From positions 6,634,501 through 6,698,500 of the forward strand of contig CP066886.1 in the NCBI GenBank assembly GCA_016745315.1: 64,000 nt of DNA, written 5' to 3'. This document shows, piece by piece, positions 1-8,989 of this stretch. The stretch's first letter is position 1; each line of letters opens with the position of its first letter. The translations under genes and the position numbers were made by a program. The stretch is from Arthrospira sp. PCC 9108. GTDB lineage: Bacteria; Cyanobacteriota; Cyanobacteriia; Cyanobacteriales; Microcoleaceae. The notes below the pieces were generated by a model. That model was not told the origin of the DNA. It was given only the letters and a program-made list of their open reading frames with translations, and ran no database searches.

Positions 1-2
1 CG

Positions 3-1673
3 GATCTCGAAAAACTTTTAGCGATCGTGACAACTATCGATCTAGCCCTGGCTAAAGCCCGTTATAGCTACTGGCTAAAAGCGAACCCGCCCAGGTTTAT
101 TGACCCTGGGGATACCTCAGAAACAATCAACCTGCGACAACTGCGCCATCCTCTCCTAATATGGCAACAAGAGTATGAACAGGGACCGGAGGTGGTTCCG
201 ATTGATATCACGATTAACCCTCAGATCCGGGTGGTAGCTATTACCGGACCGAATACGGGGGGTAAAACTGTGACGCTAAAAACTATTGGTTTGGCGGCGA
301 TCATGGCTAAGGTGGGGCTATTTATTCCGGCGCGGGAACCTGTGGAAATGCCTTGGTTTGGACAGGTGTTAGCAGACATTGGGGATGAACAGTCTATTGA
401 GCAGAGTTTGTCTACGTTCTCTGGTCATATTCGCCGGATTACTCGAATTCTACAGGCTATTGGGGAACCGATGAGGGTAACGGAGGCGGGGGAGTACGAT
501 CGCATCTGTCAATCTCTCGTATTGTTAGATGAAATAGGGGCGGGGACTGACCCGACGGAGGGGACGGCTTTGGCGATCGCCCTATTGCAAACCTTCGCGG
601 ACCGCACCCGTCTTACGGTGGCGACTACCCACTTTGGCGACCTGAAAGCGTTAAAATACAAAGATACTCGGTTTGAAAATGCTTCGGTGGAGTTTAATGA
701 TGCCTCCCTACAACCTACCTATCGCCTATTGTGGGGGATTCCTGGGCGTTCTAATGCTCTGAAAATTGCGGAACGGTTGGGGCTAGATCATGACATAGTA
801 AAACTGGCGGGGTCCTATGTTGGCGGCGGTGATGAGGATGTTAACCAGGTGATCGCGGGGTTGGAAGCACAGCGACGACAGCAGGAAACTAAGGCGATCG
901 CTGCTAGTCAACTACTGAAAGAGACTGAACGCCTACACGGAGAATTGGCGGAAAGGGCTATATCTCTCCAGGAAAGGGAAAGACAGCTTAAACAAGCCCA
1001 GGAAAAGGAGATTAAGGAGACTTTACTACAGGCTAAGGGGGAAATAGCTAAGGTGATCCGTCGCCTTCAGCAGGGGAAACCTACGGCGGCTGACGCACAA
1101 AAGGCTACGGCTACGTTAGATGCGATCGCGGAGAATTATCTACCATCTCGGCAGGCTACACCAGCACCATTACCTAATTTTATGCCGAAAGTAGGCGATC
1201 GGATTCGTATTCCCCGCATTGGTCAAACAGCAGAGATACTCAGCGGACCTGATGACAATAATCAACTAACAGTCCGATTTGGGATTATGAAAATGACTGT
1301 AGGATTAGGGGAAATTGAGTCCTTAGATGGTCAAAAGGTAGAACTTCCCAAAACTTCAGCAACTCCCAAGGCTGACAAGACTCATTCACCAGTTACCAAT
1401 AAACCGGAACCCTCAAAACTGCCTAATGTTCGCACGGATAAAAATACCCTCGATTTGAGAGGGAAAAGGGTATCCGAGGCGGAAACAGAAATCGATCGCA
1501 CTTTGGGGCAAATTCTCGACTTTGGCGCGCTGTGGATTATTCACGGTAAGGGAACCGGACAACTGCGGCGAGGGGTTCACGAGTTACTCAAAGAACATCC
1601 CCAAGTTGAACGGTTTGAACTGGCATCAAATCCAGATGGTGGGGCGGGAGTTACTATTGCTTATTTGAAGTAA
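3..1673 (+). CDS. mutS2: Endonuclease MutS2 (partial, 5' end outside window)
   Basis: The reading frame is open to the left window edge, so this is the C-terminal two thirds of the protein; the GTG at 27 is internal. Visible in order: the MutS-family ATPase with Walker A (GPNTGGKT), a Walker B region (LVLLDEIGAGTDP) followed by the signature stretch ending in TTHFGDLK, a long charged coiled coil rich in Gln/Glu/Lys, a small beta domain (VGDRIRIPRIGQ), and a C-terminal Smr domain (LDLRGKRV, then WIIHGKGTGQLRRG). This order defines MutS2. The Smr domain is the nuclease module in this family, which acts on branched recombination intermediates and, in some bacteria, in rescue of collided ribosomes. 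Identification is secure; the exact cellular role is inferred from the family. Confidence 0.95.
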   Translation, partial: DLEKLLAIVTTIDLALAKARYSYWLKANPPRFIDPGDTSETINLRQLRHPLLIWQQEYEQGPEVVPIDITINPQIRVVAITGPNTGGKTVTLKTIGLAAIMAKVGLFIPAREPVEMPWFGQVLADIGDEQSIEQSLSTFSGHIRRITRILQAIGEPMRVTEAGEYDRICQSLVLLDEIGAGTDPTEGTALAIALLQTFADRTRLTVATTHFGDLKALKYKDTRFENASVEFNDASLQPTYRLLWGIPGRSNALKIAERLGLDHDIVKLAGSYVGGGDEDVNQVIAGLEAQRRQQETKAIAASQLLKETERLHGELAERAISLQERERQLKQAQEKEIKETLLQAKGEIAKVIRRLQQGKPTAADAQKATATLDAIAENYLPSRQATPAPLPNFMPKVGDRIRIPRIGQTAEILSGPDDNNQLTVRFGIMKMTVGLGEIESLDGQKVELPKTSATPKADKTHSPVTNKPEPSKLPNVRTDKNTLDLRGKRVSEAETEIDRTLGQILDFGALWIIHGKGTGQLRRGVHELLKEHPQVERFELASNPDGGAGVTIAYLK

Positions 1674-1692
1674 AAAAACCGAGTTTATCATC

Positions 1693-2840
1693 AACCCGCC
1701 CCACCGCCGATAATTAATAATTGTAGGGGCGGGTTCTGCTGTCAATTACAAATTCCCCACGAGGATATGAATAAACCCGCCCCACCGCCGATAATTAATA
1801 ATTGTAGGGGCGGGTTCTGCTGTCAATTACAAATTCCCCACGAGGATATGAATAAACCCGCCCCACCGCCGATAATTAATAATTGTAGGGGCGGGTTCTG
1901 CTGTCAATTACAAATTCCCCACGAGGATATGAATAAACCCGCCCCACCGCCGATAATTAATAATTGTAGGGGCGGGTTCTGCTGTCAATTACAAATTCCC
2001 CACGAGGATATGAATAAACCCGCCCCACCGCCGATAATTAATAATTGTAGGGGCGGGTTCTGCTGTCAATTACAAATTCCCCACGAGGATATGAATAAAC
2101 CCGCCCCACCGCCGATAATTAATAATTGTAGGGGCGGGTTCTGCTGTCAATTACAAATTCCCCACGAGGATATGAATAAACCCGCCCCACCGCCGATAAT
2201 TAATAATTGTAGGGGCGGGTTCTGCTGTCAATTACAAATTCCCCACGAGGATATGAATAAACCCGCCCCACCGCCGATAATTAATAATTGTAGGGGCGGG
2301 TTCTGCTGTCAATTACAAATTCCCGACGAGGATATGAATAAACCCGCCCCACCGCCGATAATTAATAATTGTAGGGGCGGGTTCTGCTGTCAATTACAAA
2401 TTCCCGACGAGGATATGAATAAACCCGCCCCACCGCCGATAATTAATAATTGTAGGGGCGGGTTCTGCTGTCAATTACAAATTCCCCACGAGGATATGAA
2501 TAAACCCGCCCCACCGCCGATAATTAATAATTGTAGGGGCGGGTTCTGCTGTCAATTACAAATTCCCCACGAGGATATGAATAAACCCGCCCCACCGCCG
2601 ATAATTAATAATTGTAGGGGCGGGTTCTGCTGTCAATTACAAATTCCCCACGAGGATATGAATAAACCCGCCCCACCGCCGATAATTAATAATTGTAGGG
2701 GCGGGTTCTGCTGTCAATTACAAATTCCCCACGAGGATATGAATAAACCCGCCCCACCGCCGATAATTAATAATTGTAGGGGCGGGTTCTGCTGTCAATT
2801 ACAAATTCCCCACGAGGATATGAATAAACCCGCCCCACCG
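1693..2840. repeat. 14-unit, 81-bp tandem hairpin array
   Basis: An 81-bp unit is repeated 14 times head to tail, followed by a partial unit. Unit starts are exactly 81 bp apart (AACCCGCCCC at 1693, 1774 and so on to 2827). Each unit contains a perfect inverted repeat, AACCCGCCCC and GGGGCGGGTT, separated by 23 bases containing an AT-rich segment. The array can therefore fold into a train of strong hairpins on either strand. Copies are almost identical; two consecutive ones carry a C-to-G change. It begins 20 bp after the mutS2 stop. Because 81 is a multiple of three, it creates a spurious 366-codon plus-strand frame (1767-2867). I regard it as non-coding. Confidence 0.95.
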
Positions 2841-2882
2841 TTTCTGCTGAGAAACTGGGTTTCTTGACCACGATATGGAGGT

Positions 2883-2940
2883 GGTGCGTCAGTTGAACAA
2901 AATCTGCCGTTTACCCGATAGGTTATCCCTCTGACGCACC
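2883..2940. repeat. Single TGACGCACC-type hairpin element
   Basis: A perfect 10-bp inverted repeat (GGTGCGTCAG at 2883-2892, CTGACGCACC at 2931-2940) encloses 38 bases. The same arms occur in the tandem array at 21.2-21.7 kb and behind the ArsA-like gene at 62.6 kb, so this is a dispersed repeat family. It lies between the 81-bp array and the DUF3038 gene. Confidence 0.8.
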
Positions 2941-2987
2941 CTACGATATGTGTGATAATTAATAATTGTAGTCATCTGATTAACTCT

Positions 2988-3548
2988 ATGTCCGATCGCA
3001 TTCCTTCCCATTGGCATTCACCGAAAACGCCGGAGTTAACAGCCACACAACTCGACCGTATGGCTGTGGAATTGCATCTAGTTATATTAGCTTTAGAGTC
3101 TTTGGCTGAAGTGACACCAGAGACTTTAAAAAAGGCGGCACAAACTCTGAGTTTAGATGTGGAATATATCCAAAAATGGCAATCGCAAAAATTGACGGTC
3201 GAAGGGGGGCGATCGCTGGTTTTAATCATCTGTTATCTAGCTAGACAAAATCAAGCCTTGCTGCGCCGCGCCATTGCTTTGATTGAACAATTAGAAGCAC
3301 AAAATCAGGATATCCGAGAGATTTCTTTGATGCGGGACTACCTGGATAAATTCATCCAAGGCTATGATCAGCAGTTTCCGGTTAACCGACCCATTCCGGA
3401 AGAAGATATCATCCCCTTCGCGCAAAAACTGCTAATTGATTTACTATTTTATAGCAGTCCTGATGGTTTCGGGAGGTTTTGGTCAACCCTGCTAATGCGA
3501 TCGCAAACCAGACAACGCGGTTATAATATTAATAAAAACCAGCCCTAA
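2988..3548 (+). CDS. DUF3038-family cyanobacterial protein
   Basis: A protein of 186 residues starting at the ATG at 2988 (MSDRIPSHW); the frame extends back to a GTG at 2952, but that part overlaps the hairpin flank and is unlikely to be translated. It is mostly helical. A leucine-rich segment near residues 20-40 (LDRMAVELHLVILALESLAE) is followed by a second helical hydrophobic segment. It ends 13 bp before a DUF4335 gene on the same strand. That pairing and the helical pattern are what I associate with DUF3038, a cyanobacterial family of unknown function. The family call comes from recall of the motif and neighbourhood, not a search. No catalytic motif or membrane helix is obvious. Confidence 0.6.
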   Translation: MSDRIPSHWHSPKTPELTATQLDRMAVELHLVILALESLAEVTPETLKKAAQTLSLDVEYIQKWQSQKLTVEGGRSLVLIICYLARQNQALLRRAIALIEQLEAQNQDIREISLMRDYLDKFIQGYDQQFPVNRPIPEEDIIPFAQKLLIDLLFYSSPDGFGRFWSTLLMRSQTRQRGYNINKNQP

Positions 3549-3561
3549 AATCCCCCATCTT

Positions 3562-4992
3562 ATGTTAATCAGCCGACAATATACCCCCCCCACTTGTACC
3601 CTAGAAGTTAGCGCCAATACTTCTTTCTGGAGTCGCTGGAAACATGAGAGTTGGGATAACTTTCGGTTTAAACTTTCCTTTGATGACCCCCGTCTCTCGG
3701 AAGATCAATATATCAGCATAGAAGGCGATCGCCATAATTTAACCAACCTCTATGAAAGCCTCAACAGGTATATTAACGACTTTCTGACGGCTTCCCCCTT
3801 GTCGGAAATTGACCCCACTCCCGAAGAGTCTCCCCACCCGCAAAATCTCTTAACTACCTGTTCAGACTTCCAGATCAAGCCTGATGGCTTATTATACCAT
3901 GATTTATTTTTAGGAAACTTAGCACCTAGTCCGGCGGAATCATTCGTTCATTTAAGCGCATTACAGTTATTTGATGTCGCCGCCGCCTTGCGGAATTGCA
4001 TCACGGAAATAGAACCTTTTTTAACCCCAGAAAGCCAGCCAAAACGTACCTCTCCCGCGTGGCTACGAACTTTGATGATGATTATTACTACCACGGGACT
4101 ATTTACGGGAATTATCCATTTAAGCAATTATTATCGTCGCGATCGCCATTTAATTTCCACCCCAGAAACTCCCCAAATTTCCACTTCTATACCTCCGGCG
4201 GAAATCATCCCGCCGCCACTTCCAGAATTTCCCATTGATGAACCCCCAGCGCCGCCTAAAATAGAAATACAAGTAGCGCCAGACCTTCCCCTAGTTGATA
4301 CAGTACCTTTAACCATTCCCCCACCCCTATTTGATCAACCTCCCCCTTCCCCTGAATTAATCCCTAATATTACTAACACAGGGCGGGAAACAGATGGCAT
4401 AATTATTATTCCGATAGAACCCGTTAATAGAACCCCTGCTAACGGGACGGTTAACCGCCCAGAAACTCCTCCCCCTCCCACACCCTTAGCGCCGCCTCCC
4501 ACTCCCCTATTTGACATAGGAACAGTACCAGAAAATATTAACCTTCCCCCCCTGCAAAATGCTAGAGTTCCCGAAACGGATACCCCGGAAAATTATGCAG
4601 TTCAGGATATCCCAGAAGACAGCGAAAATGCGGAACCAATTGCACAGCTAACTAAACGAGAACCTCGGATAGCCTCTATTCGTTCCCTGAATAATACGGT
4701 ATTTGATGAAATTCCCCAGGTGGCGGAAGTACGGAGTTATTTTGTAAAAAATTGGTATCCTCCCAAGAATTTAAACAGAATATTGCAGTATCGTTTACAA
4801 GTCAATTCCCAGGGTGCTATTGACAGTATCACTCCCTTGGGTGAAGCCTCGTTTAACTGGCTACAACAGATTAAATTACCATCAGCAAATGAGCCTTTTG
4901 TCTCGCCTATGGAAGATGGAAAGACCGCTAAAATCAGGGTGGTTTTAGACCCCAGCGGTCGGGTTCAGACTTTCTTAGAACCCCAAAATTAG
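3562..4992 (+). CDS. DUF4335-family protein, membrane-anchored, proline-rich
   Basis: A protein of 476 residues. The N-terminus (ISRQYTPPTCTLEV, then FRFKLSFDDPRL) matches what I know of the cyanobacterial DUF4335 family. One hydrophobic stretch around residues 168-190 (LMMIITTTGLFTGIIHLSNY) is a likely membrane span. About 180 residues rich in Pro follow. The C-terminal domain (EVRSYFVKNWYPP, then LQYRLQVNSQGAID) resembles a TonB C-terminal fold in pattern. A TonB-like layout of short anchor, proline-rich spacer and globular end is therefore visible, but function is unknown. It is probably co-transcribed with the DUF3038 gene 13 bp upstream. Its 3' end overlaps the convergent DCC-family gene by 4 bp. 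Confidence 0.7.
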   Translation: MLISRQYTPPTCTLEVSANTSFWSRWKHESWDNFRFKLSFDDPRLSEDQYISIEGDRHNLTNLYESLNRYINDFLTASPLSEIDPTPEESPHPQNLLTTCSDFQIKPDGLLYHDLFLGNLAPSPAESFVHLSALQLFDVAAALRNCITEIEPFLTPESQPKRTSPAWLRTLMMIITTTGLFTGIIHLSNYYRRDRHLISTPETPQISTSIPPAEIIPPPLPEFPIDEPPAPPKIEIQVAPDLPLVDTVPLTIPPPLFDQPPPSPELIPNITNTGRETDGIIIIPIEPVNRTPANGTVNRPETPPPPTPLAPPPTPLFDIGTVPENINLPPLQNARVPETDTPENYAVQDIPEDSENAEPIAQLTKREPRIASIRSLNNTVFDEIPQVAEVRSYFVKNWYPPKNLNRILQYRLQVNSQGAIDSITPLGEASFNWLQQIKLPSANEPFVSPMEDGKTAKIRVVLDPSGRVQTFLEPQN

Positions 4993-5396
4993 CATTGGTT
5001 ATTACCCAAACAACTGGGATAATTAGACTCATAGGTGTGTGGGCGTTTTCCAAACAATTGATAGCGGTTATCCCGCACCTGTTCATAAATGCGATCGCCT
5101 GCCCATTTTAGCCCCGGCATTCCTCGATAAGCCTTGACAAATAGCTCCCCACCTGGTAAGATGTTGCCGATTTCTTCGGCGGCATCACTACCCTGCCATC
5201 GTCGTTGTGGCTGGTTTACGTCAATCAAAATCATCCCCATTAAACAGTCTTCGGGAGTAATATTTAACTGTGCTAATTTTGCCTCATCCTGCATAGGAAT
5301 ATAACTAAAACGTTCACCGCGATCGAGATTTTCCAACAGTTGCACTAAGTTACTGCACAGGTTACAGTTTCCATCGTAAATTACATGATATAGCAT
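4989..5396 (-). CDS. DCC-family (DUF393) thiol-disulfide oxidoreductase-like protein
   Basis: A protein of about 135 residues with the family-defining N-terminal motif YDGNCNLCSN, whose CxxC pair resembles a thioredoxin-like redox site, and the later conserved segment containing GSDAAEEI. The length fits the family (about 110-140). The start is taken at the ATG at 5396; an in-frame TTG at 5399 is the alternative. A second cysteine set at the extreme C-terminus (SCLGNNQC) is unusual but near the end of the domain. DCC proteins are predicted oxidoreductases without a firmly assigned substrate. It is convergent with the DUF4335 gene. Confidence 0.85.
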   Translation of the reverse strand: MLYHVIYDGNCNLCSNLVQLLENLDRGERFSYIPMQDEAKLAQLNITPEDCLMGMILIDVNQPQRRWQGSDAAEEIGNILPGGELFVKAYRGMPGLKWAGDRIYEQVRDNRYQLFGKRPHTYESNYPSCLGNNQC

Positions 5397-5462
5397 CAAT
5401 TAATCACAGTTGACGACAGTTGATAATTATAGCATATTTTCGGAGACATGACTAGGGAATCT

Positions 5463-6284
5463 TTATAACTCCATAGGTGCAATGATACCCAACTTTTCTT
5501 GCAGTGCAAATCGCAAAATCGACTGTGTGACGATAATTAATCCTAGTCTAGCTTGGGATAATTGGGGGTGATGAAGTTTAACCTCTCCCCAAATACGACA
5601 TTGGCGCAAAAAGCGATCGCATTTATCGCTGATTTTCATGGCTACCTTTTTATCATCCATCTTCCTAGGTGGATAATACCAGAAATCGACCCCATCAATT
5701 AACTCGCCAATCAGCATTTTTTCCGCATCATGAACTAACCGCAAATTCCCGGAATCATCTAACCAAGGTATATCCCTAGGGGTAGCTAATTGCCATATAG
5801 AAGGGGTAACAATTGGTTCTGTTTCCACCAAAGAAATTAAGCGATCGCCATGAGCCATTCGCAACAAAGAACAGCAACGAGCATGGATATATTGAACCGG
5901 GAACAAATCGGAATCCAAACTCTGATTATCGGGAGAATGAGCAGTGATTGGTAAACCATGGAGCCGGATATTTTCCAACCAATTTACCACCCCCAAATCA
6001 GTAATATCAAATTGAATCATTCCCGATGGTAGCACCGTGGTAATTATACCATCATCCACCATTTTATCAGCTTGATTAGCCACAATTAAATTAGCAATTT
6101 CCACGGGAGATTGAGAATTGATGGCAGCCAATTTAATAGCGATCGCCGATATATAACGAATGGGGCTACCATTGGGAACACGAGCCAGAGGGATATCAAC
6201 CGAACCTATATAATCAGCATCAAGTCCCCTTAATCCATAGCCCAGGGAGTTAATTAAACTTTGCTTAATTACCAGATTTTCCAT
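5463..6284 (-). CDS. DALR anticodon-binding-domain protein (ArgRS C-terminal-like)
   Basis: A protein of about 273 residues. The start is taken as the ATG at 6284 (MENLVIKQSL); ATG, GTG and TTG codons up to 6311 are possible alternatives. The C-terminal half contains a stretch like the DALR domain of arginyl-tRNA synthetase (QYIHARCCSLLRMA, later CDRFLRQCRIWGEV and ARLGLIIVTQSILRFAL). The class I catalytic motifs HIGH and KMSKS are absent, so this is not a synthetase but a stand-alone ArgRS-tail relative of a kind seen in cyanobacteria. Its role is unknown; tRNA binding is inferred from the fold. It diverges from the DsbA-like gene. Confidence 0.75.
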   Translation of the reverse strand: MENLVIKQSLINSLGYGLRGLDADYIGSVDIPLARVPNGSPIRYISAIAIKLAAINSQSPVEIANLIVANQADKMVDDGIITTVLPSGMIQFDITDLGVVNWLENIRLHGLPITAHSPDNQSLDSDLFPVQYIHARCCSLLRMAHGDRLISLVETEPIVTPSIWQLATPRDIPWLDDSGNLRLVHDAEKMLIGELIDGVDFWYYPPRKMDDKKVAMKISDKCDRFLRQCRIWGEVKLHHPQLSQARLGLIIVTQSILRFALQEKLGIIAPMEL

Positions 6285-6329
6285 AAAATTTGCTATAATA
6301 GCCACCATCAAAACAGCAAAACTTGACTC

Positions 6330-7088
6330 ATGCTAAACTCTTTTAAACACCGATTACCTACCCTCATGGTGACTATGTTCTGCACCCTAGGAATTTTAGT
6401 AAACGGCTGTTCATCAGTTACCGGATCTTCAGATTTTGAACAACAGGTTTTACAAGTAATTCGCAATAATCCCGAAGCTATATTAGAGTCCGTACAAGCC
6501 TATCAGCAACAGCAACAAAACCAACTCAGCCAAGCGCGATCATCTTTTTTACAACAAATGAAAACCCAACCACGGGCGATTATTGGTGATTCTCCCACGT
6601 TTGGCGCAGCGGATGCGGAAATTGTTTTGGTAGAGTTTTCTGATTTTCAGTGTCCCTTCTGTCGTCGCGCCCACGGAACCATTAAAGAGTTTATGGACAG
6701 ACACCAAGACCAGGTTACTCTCGTGTTTAAGCATCTCCCCCTCAGTCAAATTCACGCCCAAGCCTTACCGGCTGCTAAAGCCGCCTGGGCGGCGCAACAA
6801 CAAGGTAAATTCTGGGAATATCAAAACGCTCTTTTTGAGGGTCAGGATGACCTAGGAGAGGCACTATATGAGGCGATCGCCATTTCCCTAGGTTTAGATT
6901 TAGAACAATTTAACCGCGATCGCAACAGTGATGGAGCGATCGCCGCCATTGAACAGGATATGCAATTAGCCAGCGTTCTAGGCATTTCTGGGACCCCGTT
7001 TTTTGTCATGAATGGGGAAACCCTATCTGGGGCTGTAGACCTGTCAACCCTCGAAGAAACCCTCGCAGAGGTCATCGCTCGCGAATAA
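6330..7088 (+). CDS. DsbA/BdbD-like thioredoxin-fold lipoprotein
   Basis: A protein of 252 residues. The N-terminus is a signal peptide ending in a lipobox (LVNGC, with Cys at about residue 27), so the mature protein should be lipid-anchored outside the cytoplasm. A thioredoxin-like domain follows with the active site FSDFQCPFCRRAHG (CPFC) near residue 110, a helical insert, and the cis-proline motif ISGTPFFVMNG. This is the Thioredoxin_4 type of oxidase/isomerase. Likely function: forming or reshuffling disulfides in exported proteins. A TATAAT at 6294-6299 upstream could be a -10 box, but no good -35 is visible. The Gln-rich segment before the domain is probably a linker. Confidence 0.9.
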   Translation: MLNSFKHRLPTLMVTMFCTLGILVNGCSSVTGSSDFEQQVLQVIRNNPEAILESVQAYQQQQQNQLSQARSSFLQQMKTQPRAIIGDSPTFGAADAEIVLVEFSDFQCPFCRRAHGTIKEFMDRHQDQVTLVFKHLPLSQIHAQALPAAKAAWAAQQQGKFWEYQNALFEGQDDLGEALYEAIAISLGLDLEQFNRDRNSDGAIAAIEQDMQLASVLGISGTPFFVMNGETLSGAVDLSTLEETLAEVIARE

Positions 7089-7159
7089 CTTTTAACTCCA
7101 CTGCTGCCAAAACCTGATAGGCTAGATCACAGTTTCCACCCTTACTCACTCAAGTTTCC

Positions 7160-7798
7160 GTGGTCAAAAACCGTGAACCACTCGAAAGTTTAGTCCTCTA
7201 CCACCTGTTTAAGTGGTCTGTGGTTAGCCCCATGCTCCATGTCTATTTTCGTGGTCGCATTTATAATGCCGAACGGATGCCCCAAACCGGACCCATTGTC
7301 GTAGTTAGTAATCATGCTAGTGATTTTGACCCCCCAATGCTGTCCAACTGCGTCAGGCGACCCGTAGCATTTATGGCTAAAGAGGAACTCTTTAAGGTTC
7401 CCGTCCTCAAACAGGCCATTTCCCTATATGGCGCTTATCCAGTTAAACGGGGTGCTGGCGATCGCAATGCGATCCGAGCCGCTCTCAATTCCCTAGAGGA
7501 AGGTTGGGCCACTGGTGTATTTTTGCAGGGAACTCGCACCTCCGACGGTCGCATCACAGACCCGAAATTGGGCGCGTCATTAATTGCAGCCAAAGCACAG
7601 GTTCCCCTAATTCCTGTCTGTCTCTGGGGAACTCATGCTATTTTTAACAAAGGCTCTGCTTTACCCAGACCAGTTCCCGTCACCGTGAGAATTGGTGAAC
7701 CTATGGACCCCCCCAAGTCCAGTAAGCGGGAGGAACTAGAGGCGATCGCTCATAATTGCGCCCAAATAATTAATGCTATGCACGATTTAGGGCGCTGA
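7160..7798 (+). CDS. plsC: 1-acyl-sn-glycerol-3-phosphate acyltransferase
   Basis: A protein of 212 residues starting with GTG at 7160. The acyltransferase block I motif is present (VVVSNHASDFDPP; NHxSxxD), followed by block II/III features (GAYPVKRGAGD, GVFLQGTRTSDGR) and a block IV-like proline (VPLIPVCLWG). The family adds the second acyl chain to lysophosphatidic acid at the membrane in glycerolipid synthesis. The usual FPEG motif of block III appears as FLQGTR, the form common in cyanobacterial paralogues. A DUF2288 gene follows by 29 bp, so they may be co-transcribed. Confidence 0.9.
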   Translation: MVKNREPLESLVLYHLFKWSVVSPMLHVYFRGRIYNAERMPQTGPIVVVSNHASDFDPPMLSNCVRRPVAFMAKEELFKVPVLKQAISLYGAYPVKRGAGDRNAIRAALNSLEEGWATGVFLQGTRTSDGRITDPKLGASLIAAKAQVPLIPVCLWGTHAIFNKGSALPRPVPVTVRIGEPMDPPKSSKREELEAIAHNCAQIINAMHDLGR

Positions 7799-7827
7799 GT
7801 TTTCGCAGTACAACAACTAATCAAATC

Positions 7828-8115
7828 ATGGAAGAATTAAAAGCACAATTAGCCGCCAACATTGATCAAGCACAGTGGGAATGGTTAATTCCCCATGTAC
7901 AACGAGATGCAGTCGTCGTAGTCGATCGCCAATTGGATTTACTAGATGTCGGTGTCGCCATTAGCGAGGACCATGTTACTGACGTTCAGCGCTGGATTAG
8001 TGAACAACAGATTTATAAACCTTCTCCCCAGCAAATCTCCGATTGGAATGGCGATCAGACTAAACAATTTAATGCCCTAATTATCCAACCCTTTGTTTTG
8101 GTACAGGAAGCCTAA
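7828..8115 (+). CDS. DUF2288 family protein
   Basis: A small acidic protein of 95 residues. It shows the DUF2288 pattern: a tryptophan-containing helix (AQWEWLIPHVQRDAVVVV), a central LDLLDVGVAI stretch, a following W in VQRWISEQQ, and the end IIQPFVLVQEA. Length is normal for the family. Function is unknown. It lies directly downstream of plsC. Confidence 0.85.
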   Translation: MEELKAQLAANIDQAQWEWLIPHVQRDAVVVVDRQLDLLDVGVAISEDHVTDVQRWISEQQIYKPSPQQISDWNGDQTKQFNALIIQPFVLVQEA

Positions 8116-8154
8116 AATCATTCATACCCTCGCCATCCCACCACCACCTTAAAC

Positions 8155-8577
8155 TTATGGGTTTTCGGGAATATTCTCCTTCTCGCTGATAGCCAATCTT
8201 CTTTTGTTTAGCCCCAATTCAAACAAAGCCTCCCGAACTTCTGGCTTGGACTCCCCAACAAGCTGTCCAGGTTCTACACCTCTGGCGATCGCACCTTCAA
8301 ACATACTAACAATATCAGCTTGAGACTTAAATCCTGATAGATCGACTCTCATCCCACCAATTTCACTGCCAATTCTCGCCGCTTTACCTGTCCCAGTTGG
8401 GGAAAATTCTGCACTCGTACCCGAGGCATTATGTAGCTTACCAAAAACATCTCTCTTACCCATTTCCGAAGTTTCTCCTCCAATCAAAACCGCTCCTTTT
8501 AACTTAGCGGTAAAACAATATTCACCCTGCCTCCGTGAGACAGAGACACCGCCGCTTGCTTCGTCCACTTGCTTCAA
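8155..8577 (-). pseudogene. Orphan C-terminal toxin-module fragment of a DUF4157-type payload
   Basis: An open frame of about 140 codons with no signal, no N-terminal delivery region and no convincing start (the first codons, MKQVDEASGG, look internal). The segment KGAVLIGGETSEMGKRDVFG followed by TGTGKAARIG matches, position by position, a segment in the large payload gene at 8988-11938 (GSVLIGAETSRMAHTDVFG, then TGTSKAGRIG). It therefore looks like a displaced payload tip without the DUF4157 leader, as orphan modules appear in polymorphic-toxin loci. A short intact gene cannot be excluded. The activity of the module is unknown. Confidence 0.6.
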
Positions 8578-8920
8578 TCCCTTGCATACATCGGTTTTTC
8601 TTTTTGCCCTTCTCCTTGGGCATTTTTATCACCGGAAAATCCGCGAAAACCACGCGATCGCAATTCGGAACAGCCAAAGGTCAATCCCGCAAACCGGCGA
8701 GCACGAAGAAATCCCAGAAACCCAACGCCCCACAACTGCCGGAACTCGACATCACCACGAAAGTGCGGCCTATCAGTTCCAACAGCATCGACGTGATGGT
8801 TCGAGCCAATCCGGAGTCGGACAATTAATCAGGGGAGGACATATCGAATTGAGATGAAACGTTTCAGCATGGCTCCTCATTTGACAATTGCATCAAGTAC
8901 AAATACAGACTTGATTTCTT
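8578..8920. other. Gap between orphan modules; possible short plus-strand frame, unidentified
   Basis: No gene is convincing here. Three overlapping plus-strand frames of 75-97 codons cross this stretch. The one ending at 8828 has a basic Lys/Ser/Pro-rich middle (SRKPASTKKSQKPNAPQ) and a plausible C-terminus, but no recognisable domain or ribosome binding site. The base composition is richer in CG than the flanks. I see no RNA gene or clear repeat. Confidence 0.3.
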
Positions 8921-8989
8921 TCAATTTACCGCGTTCCTGATATCGCGATACATACCCAACACATCTATATGAGCAATTCTGGAAGTTTC
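8921..8989 (-). pseudogene. Second orphan remnant of the same payload module
   Basis: Immediately beyond the stop codon of the large payload gene, another minus-strand frame reads ETSRIAHIDVLGMYRDIRN and stops at 8921-8923. This is clearly the ETSRMAHTDVFGMYHDQRG segment of that gene (around 9480-9540) in a diverged copy. Only about 22 codons remain and there is no start, so it is a decayed partial duplication. Together with the fragment at 8155-8577 it shows repeated copying of one module at the 3' end of the cargo region. Confidence 0.7.

Noticed and set aside
1767..2867. A 366-codon frame with perfect 27-residue repeats containing four cysteines each
   Set aside because: It exists because the 81-bp hairpin unit is divisible by three. 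The inverted repeat, the near-perfect DNA identity and the lack of a unique N- or C-terminal domain point to a non-coding array.
8578..8857. Three overlapping plus-strand frames between the payload remnants
   Set aside because: None has a recognisable domain or clear ribosome site, so I describe the gap but name no gene.
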